Shown one piece after another: positions 7,396-9,295 of a stretch of 9,295 nucleotides of DNA. The position numbers and the translations under genes are program-made. The DNA is from an uncultured Bacillota bacterium. GTDB taxonomy: Bacteria; Bacillota; JAAYKD01. The notes under the pieces are model-generated. The model saw nothing but the letters and a program-made list of their open reading frames with translations. It had not been told where the DNA came from and did no database searches. Each line of letters opens with the position of its first letter. The first letter of the stretch is position 1. Where the stretch lies: assembly GCA_937897315.1 (NCBI GenBank), contig CALCNS010000072.1:1-9295 (forward strand), in the 5' to 3' direction.

Positions 7396-7438
7396 AAACA
7401 AAGAAACACCGCTTGTTACACCAAGTGCAAACAAACGG
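7396..7438 (-). terminator. Intercistronic hairpin/attenuator between scfA and scfB
   Basis: On the minus strand, 7425-7438 pairs with 7409-7421 as a 13-bp stem with two G-U pairs, one bulged U and a UUG loop (7422-7424). A U-rich tail follows (TGTTTCTTTGTTT). The element lies wholly between the scfA stop and the scfB ribosome binding site. Its likely role is partial termination or protection of the scfA message, so that more precursor peptide is made than enzyme; that role is inference. Confidence 0.6.
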
Positions 7439-7462
7439 CCATTCTTTAGCATGATGTTTTAA

Positions 7463-7609
7463 TTATTTGTTTTTGTTTTCACACTGTTGATTGGCAATGC
7501 CGCAAGAGGTCTTGCAGGCCGATTGGCAAGAGGTTTGGCATTCGCCGCAACCGCCAACTTTTACACTTTGCTCTAAATCACGTGTTTGTAAGGTTTGAAT
7601 TCGTTTCAT
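7463..7609 (-). CDS. scfA: SCIFF six-cysteine ranthipeptide precursor
   Basis: This is a 48-residue precursor of the SCIFF family (six cysteines in forty-five residues). Residues 1-20 form the leader (MKRIQTLQTR and onward). The core holds CGECQTSCQSACKTSC, then GIANQQC. The six cysteines are at 21, 24, 28, 32, 36 and 43, in the family's characteristic spacing. The maturase ScfB, encoded next, should install thioether bridges. The start at 7609 follows GGGGGAGGG at about 7 nt, one of the strongest ribosome binding sites in the window, and the gene has its own consensus-like promoter, which fits high expression. Position 37 is Gly, whereas C. thermocellum CteA has the bridging Thr there. SCIFF is nearly universal in Clostridia; its biological role is not settled. 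Confidence 0.96.
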   Translation of the reverse strand: MKRIQTLQTRDLEQSVKVGGCGECQTSCQSACKTSCGIANQQCENKNK

Positions 7610-7642
7610 TGTTCAACCCTCCCCCTTAAACTTATCTTGTAT

Positions 7643-7671
7643 ACTTTACTCCAAGAAAGGCAACTTGTCAA
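7643..7671 (-). promoter_or_regulatory. Strong sigma-A-like promoter of scfA-scfB
   Basis: On the minus strand a perfect TTGACA (7666-7671) stands 17 bp from TAAAGT (7643-7648). Transcription would start near 7636, giving a leader of about 27 nt that holds the GGGGGAGGG ribosome binding site of scfA. It lies in the 74-bp gap after the small membrane protein gene, so the peptide operon can be expressed independently of that gene. Confidence 0.75.
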
Positions 7672-7683
7672 GAAAAGCTTTGT

Positions 7684-8088
7684 TTACCTTCTTCTGCGCC
7701 GGTAGGTGCGCTTTTGTCGTGTATTTTGCGATAGGACGGAAAAAACAATAAAGAGTATAGCGGGAATGAGCAACCACCAGAAATCCCAGTGAGTTGGAAT
7801 TTTCTTATCACTGACCCATGAAACCGTATGATACCCCACGAAACTTAGTGTCATGAGGATTCCACCAAATCGTTCACGCGGAAAGCTAATGAGCAACGCC
7901 AAAAAGAACACTCCAGGAATGAACGCAAGACGTAGTAAATCCGGTTGCTTTAATTGAGGTAACTCCTGTATCCCACCTTCACCGATGAAGAAAAAGAGAA
8001 ACAAGGCAATGAAACCAAAACAAAATAAGCGTACCAGCCATCGTGAGACCTGTAACCATAAAGGTTCTCTGCGCTTGGGGGCAAACAC
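7684..8088 (-). CDS. Small four-helix membrane protein of unknown function
   Basis: This 134-residue protein is strongly hydrophobic, with helices at about 17-36, 50-68, 75-92 and 103-120. Both termini are basic: MFAPKRREP at the start and a closing KRTYRRRRR. By the positive-inside rule both ends should be cytoplasmic. I recognise no catalytic motif and no family. The start is GTG at 8088, 9 nt after GGGGAG; the same frame is open upstream to a TAG at 8143-8145 but contains no usual start codon. A good promoter lies at 8149-8177. No terminator separates it from scfA, so read-through into the peptide operon is possible, but a functional link is not shown. Confidence 0.75.
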   Translation of the reverse strand: MFAPKRREPLWLQVSRWLVRLFCFGFIALFLFFFIGEGGIQELPQLKQPDLLRLAFIPGVFFLALLISFPRERFGGILMTLSFVGYHTVSWVSDKKIPTHWDFWWLLIPAILFIVFSVLSQNTRQKRTYRRRRR

Positions 8089-8148
8089 ACCGCACCACTC
8101 CCCTGTTATTCTTCTGGTTATGAAGTATTCTTCCGATTCCTCCTATAA

Positions 8149-8177
8149 AACATACCATTTTTTGGTGGATTCGTCAA
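8149..8177 (-). promoter_or_regulatory. Sigma-A-like promoter of the small membrane protein gene
   Basis: On the minus strand TTGACG (8172-8177) is 17 bp from TATGTT (8149-8154). Transcription would begin near 8142, about 54 nt before the GTG start. A perfect AGGAGG (8139-8144) sits at the predicted start site but has no ATG, GTG or TTG within the usual distance, so it does not appear to serve a gene. Confidence 0.6.
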
Positions 8178-8182
8178 GTTTT

Positions 8183-8890
8183 CTAGTATTTTAATTCTTT
8201 TCGCAACGACTTCCATGAAGGGCAATACCGATCCATCACCAGATAAAAATGAGGACCATGATTCGGGACCAACAAATGGGCTAATTCATGGATGACCACA
8301 TAAATTAGCATTTGTTGATCGCGCTTTGCCAACTCCACATTCAGCCATATTCTCTTCGCTTTGTAATTGCACGAACCCCAGCGGGTCTTCATGCGCTTCA
8401 TACCCCACTGGGGTATTGTTACACCCATGCGCTTCGAGTGAACGGTCAAAATACTTGGCAAGAGACTTTTCATTTCATTTTTGTAAAACTCATAGACAAG
8501 TTTCTCTCGCTGGGTCACATTTAAGAGGACTCCACTTTGTATGATTAGGTGATTTTCTCGTAGATAACAAGATGGTTTTCTCATCCCTTCTACGATGACA
8601 AACTCCAATCGAACTGGCTTCCCCCATAAAAGAATGGTATCTCCTTGTTCATACATGATTTCAGTGGAAGCTCTATGTTGCATCTTCTGCCACTGCTTTT
8701 GAATCCATTCATCGTGCAAAACAAGAAACTGCTCGACCTCTGCATCGCTTACACCATAGGGTATGGAGCATTCTAAGCGCAGGGGATGATTCTTCATGCG
8801 GTAATACGAATTCTTTATGGCTTTCCTATGTATTTCTATGGGGATTTCACCTCGCCAAAGTACTTTCACCAAAGTATTGCTCTTATTCAT
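8183..8890 (-). CDS. YgjP-like zinc metallopeptidase domain protein (DUF45/SprT-like)
   Basis: This 235-residue protein belongs to the YgjP/DUF45 group (PF01863), related to M48/WSS-type zinc peptidases. The C-terminal catalytic region has TRWGSC (169-174), IWLN and the zinc motif HELAH (201-205: His201 and His205 as ligands, Glu202 as base). NHGPHF follows, with His211 the probable third ligand, then PSWKSLRKEL close to the end, all in the family's order. The length is normal and all active-site residues are present. No signal peptide is seen, so it should be cytoplasmic. ATG at 8890 follows AGAGGG at 6 nt. It starts only 13 bp after the aldolase gene's stop, so the two are probably co-transcribed. 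The substrate of this family is not well established. Confidence 0.92.
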   Translation of the reverse strand: MNKSNTLVKVLWRGEIPIEIHRKAIKNSYYRMKNHPLRLECSIPYGVSDAEVEQFLVLHDEWIQKQWQKMQHRASTEIMYEQGDTILLWGKPVRLEFVIVEGMRKPSCYLRENHLIIQSGVLLNVTQREKLVYEFYKNEMKSLLPSILTVHSKRMGVTIPQWGMKRMKTRWGSCNYKAKRIWLNVELAKRDQQMLIYVVIHELAHLLVPNHGPHFYLVMDRYCPSWKSLRKELKY

Positions 8891-8903
8891 CTAAAACCCT
8901 CTT

Positions 8904-9295
8904 TCACGAGTTCGTTTTTTGTCCATACTGTTTAAAAAGCTCGTTCATTTTTTGCATTTCATCGTTTGGAATCACTACCGGATTCCCCATACTACGTGTT
9001 ATGCAGTATAATTTTGCCACCTGTTCTATTTCTTCCAAAATATGAAAGGCCTGTGCAGTGGTAGGGGCAGCAGTTAAGATACCGTGGTTCGCCAGTAATA
9101 CAGCTCGTCGATTGGCCATGACATCACAAGCTCCACTCGCAATCTCTTGGGTGCCAAAGGTGGCATAAGGTGCACAAGGCACATTTCCACCGGCTAATGC
9201 AATCATATAATGTATAGGAGGAACCTCTTGCTGCAAACAAGAGATGGCGGTAGCATAGGTGGAATGTGCATGCACAACTCCGTTCACATCACTCC
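8904..9295 (-). CDS. L-fuculose-phosphate-aldolase-like class II aldolase, 5' end missing
   Basis: The C-terminal 129 residues are present; the start lies beyond the right end (the GTG at 9287 is an internal Val, preceded in frame by Ser-Asp). The sequence follows E. coli FucA closely. VVHAHS gives two zinc His residues (fragment positions 8 and 10; His92 and His94 in FucA). IHYM carries the counterpart of Tyr113, ATFGTQ that of Phe131, NHG the third zinc His (fragment 70; His155) and KQYG that of Tyr209. The catalytic Glu73 would be in the missing part. Family members cleave sugar 1-phosphates to dihydroxyacetone phosphate and an aldehyde. The substrate could be fuculose-, 5-deoxyribulose- or methylthioribulose-phosphate, and no neighbour decides which. 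About 85 N-terminal residues are missing compared with FucA. Confidence 0.9.
   Translation of the reverse strand, partial: SDVNGVVHAHSTYATAISCLQQEVPPIHYMIALAGGNVPCAPYATFGTQEIASGACDVMANRRAVLLANHGILTAAPTTAQAFHILEEIEQVAKLYCITRSMGNPVVIPNDEMQKMNELFKQYGQKTNS

Noticed and set aside
1..9295. CRISPR array, tRNA, rRNA or intact insertion sequence
   Set aside because: No regularly spaced direct repeats, cloverleaf structures, rRNA segments or complete transposase genes were seen on either strand.

Overview
The window looks like a complete short contig from a low-to-moderate G+C Firmicute, most likely a member of the Clostridia. The best evidence is a SCIFF ranthipeptide operon (scfA plus scfB), a pair characteristic of Clostridia. 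Gram-positive style ribosome binding sites (AGGAGG/GGGGAGG), sigma-A-like promoters, a lipobox lipoprotein and a PrsA/SurA-type secreted protein agree with this. The first 48 bases are not biological: they are the tail of an indexed Illumina P7/Read-2 adapter. That end is therefore an assembly end, and the right end also cuts a gene.

All recognised genes lie on the minus strand, so the biological reading direction is right to left. From the right end: (1) the C-terminal 129 residues of an L-fuculose-phosphate-aldolase-like class II aldolase; (2) a YgjP/DUF45 zinc metallopeptidase 13 bp behind it; (3) a 134-residue four-helix membrane protein with its own promoter; (4) scfA, a 48-residue six-cysteine peptide, behind a perfect TTGACA -35 box; (5) scfB, the radical SAM/SPASM maturase, separated from scfA by a strong hairpin with a U-rich tail and closed by a terminator near 5883-5922; (6) a roughly 390-bp gap with no convincing gene; (7) a 623-residue lipoprotein; (8) a 223-residue secreted SurA-N-like protein, ended by a 10-bp-stem terminator; (9) an HTH regulator with a long helical C-terminal half, ended by its own terminator; (10) a roughly 360-bp gap carrying a good promoter and a long leader; (11) an FtsX/MacB-type ABC permease that runs into the adapter just before its natural C-terminus.

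Functionally there are two blocks. The scfA-scfB block makes a thioether-bridged peptide. Here the residue aligned with the Thr known to receive the bridge in Clostridium thermocellum CteA is Gly, so the bridge may be placed differently. The AT-rich left block (lipoprotein, SurA-like protein, HTH regulator, FtsX permease) looks like a regulated cell-envelope module. Its ATPase is not in the window and its function is not recognised. Hand counts on sampled lines show scfB clearly richer in G+C (50-58%) than the left block (32-35%), which suggests a different history for the left block.
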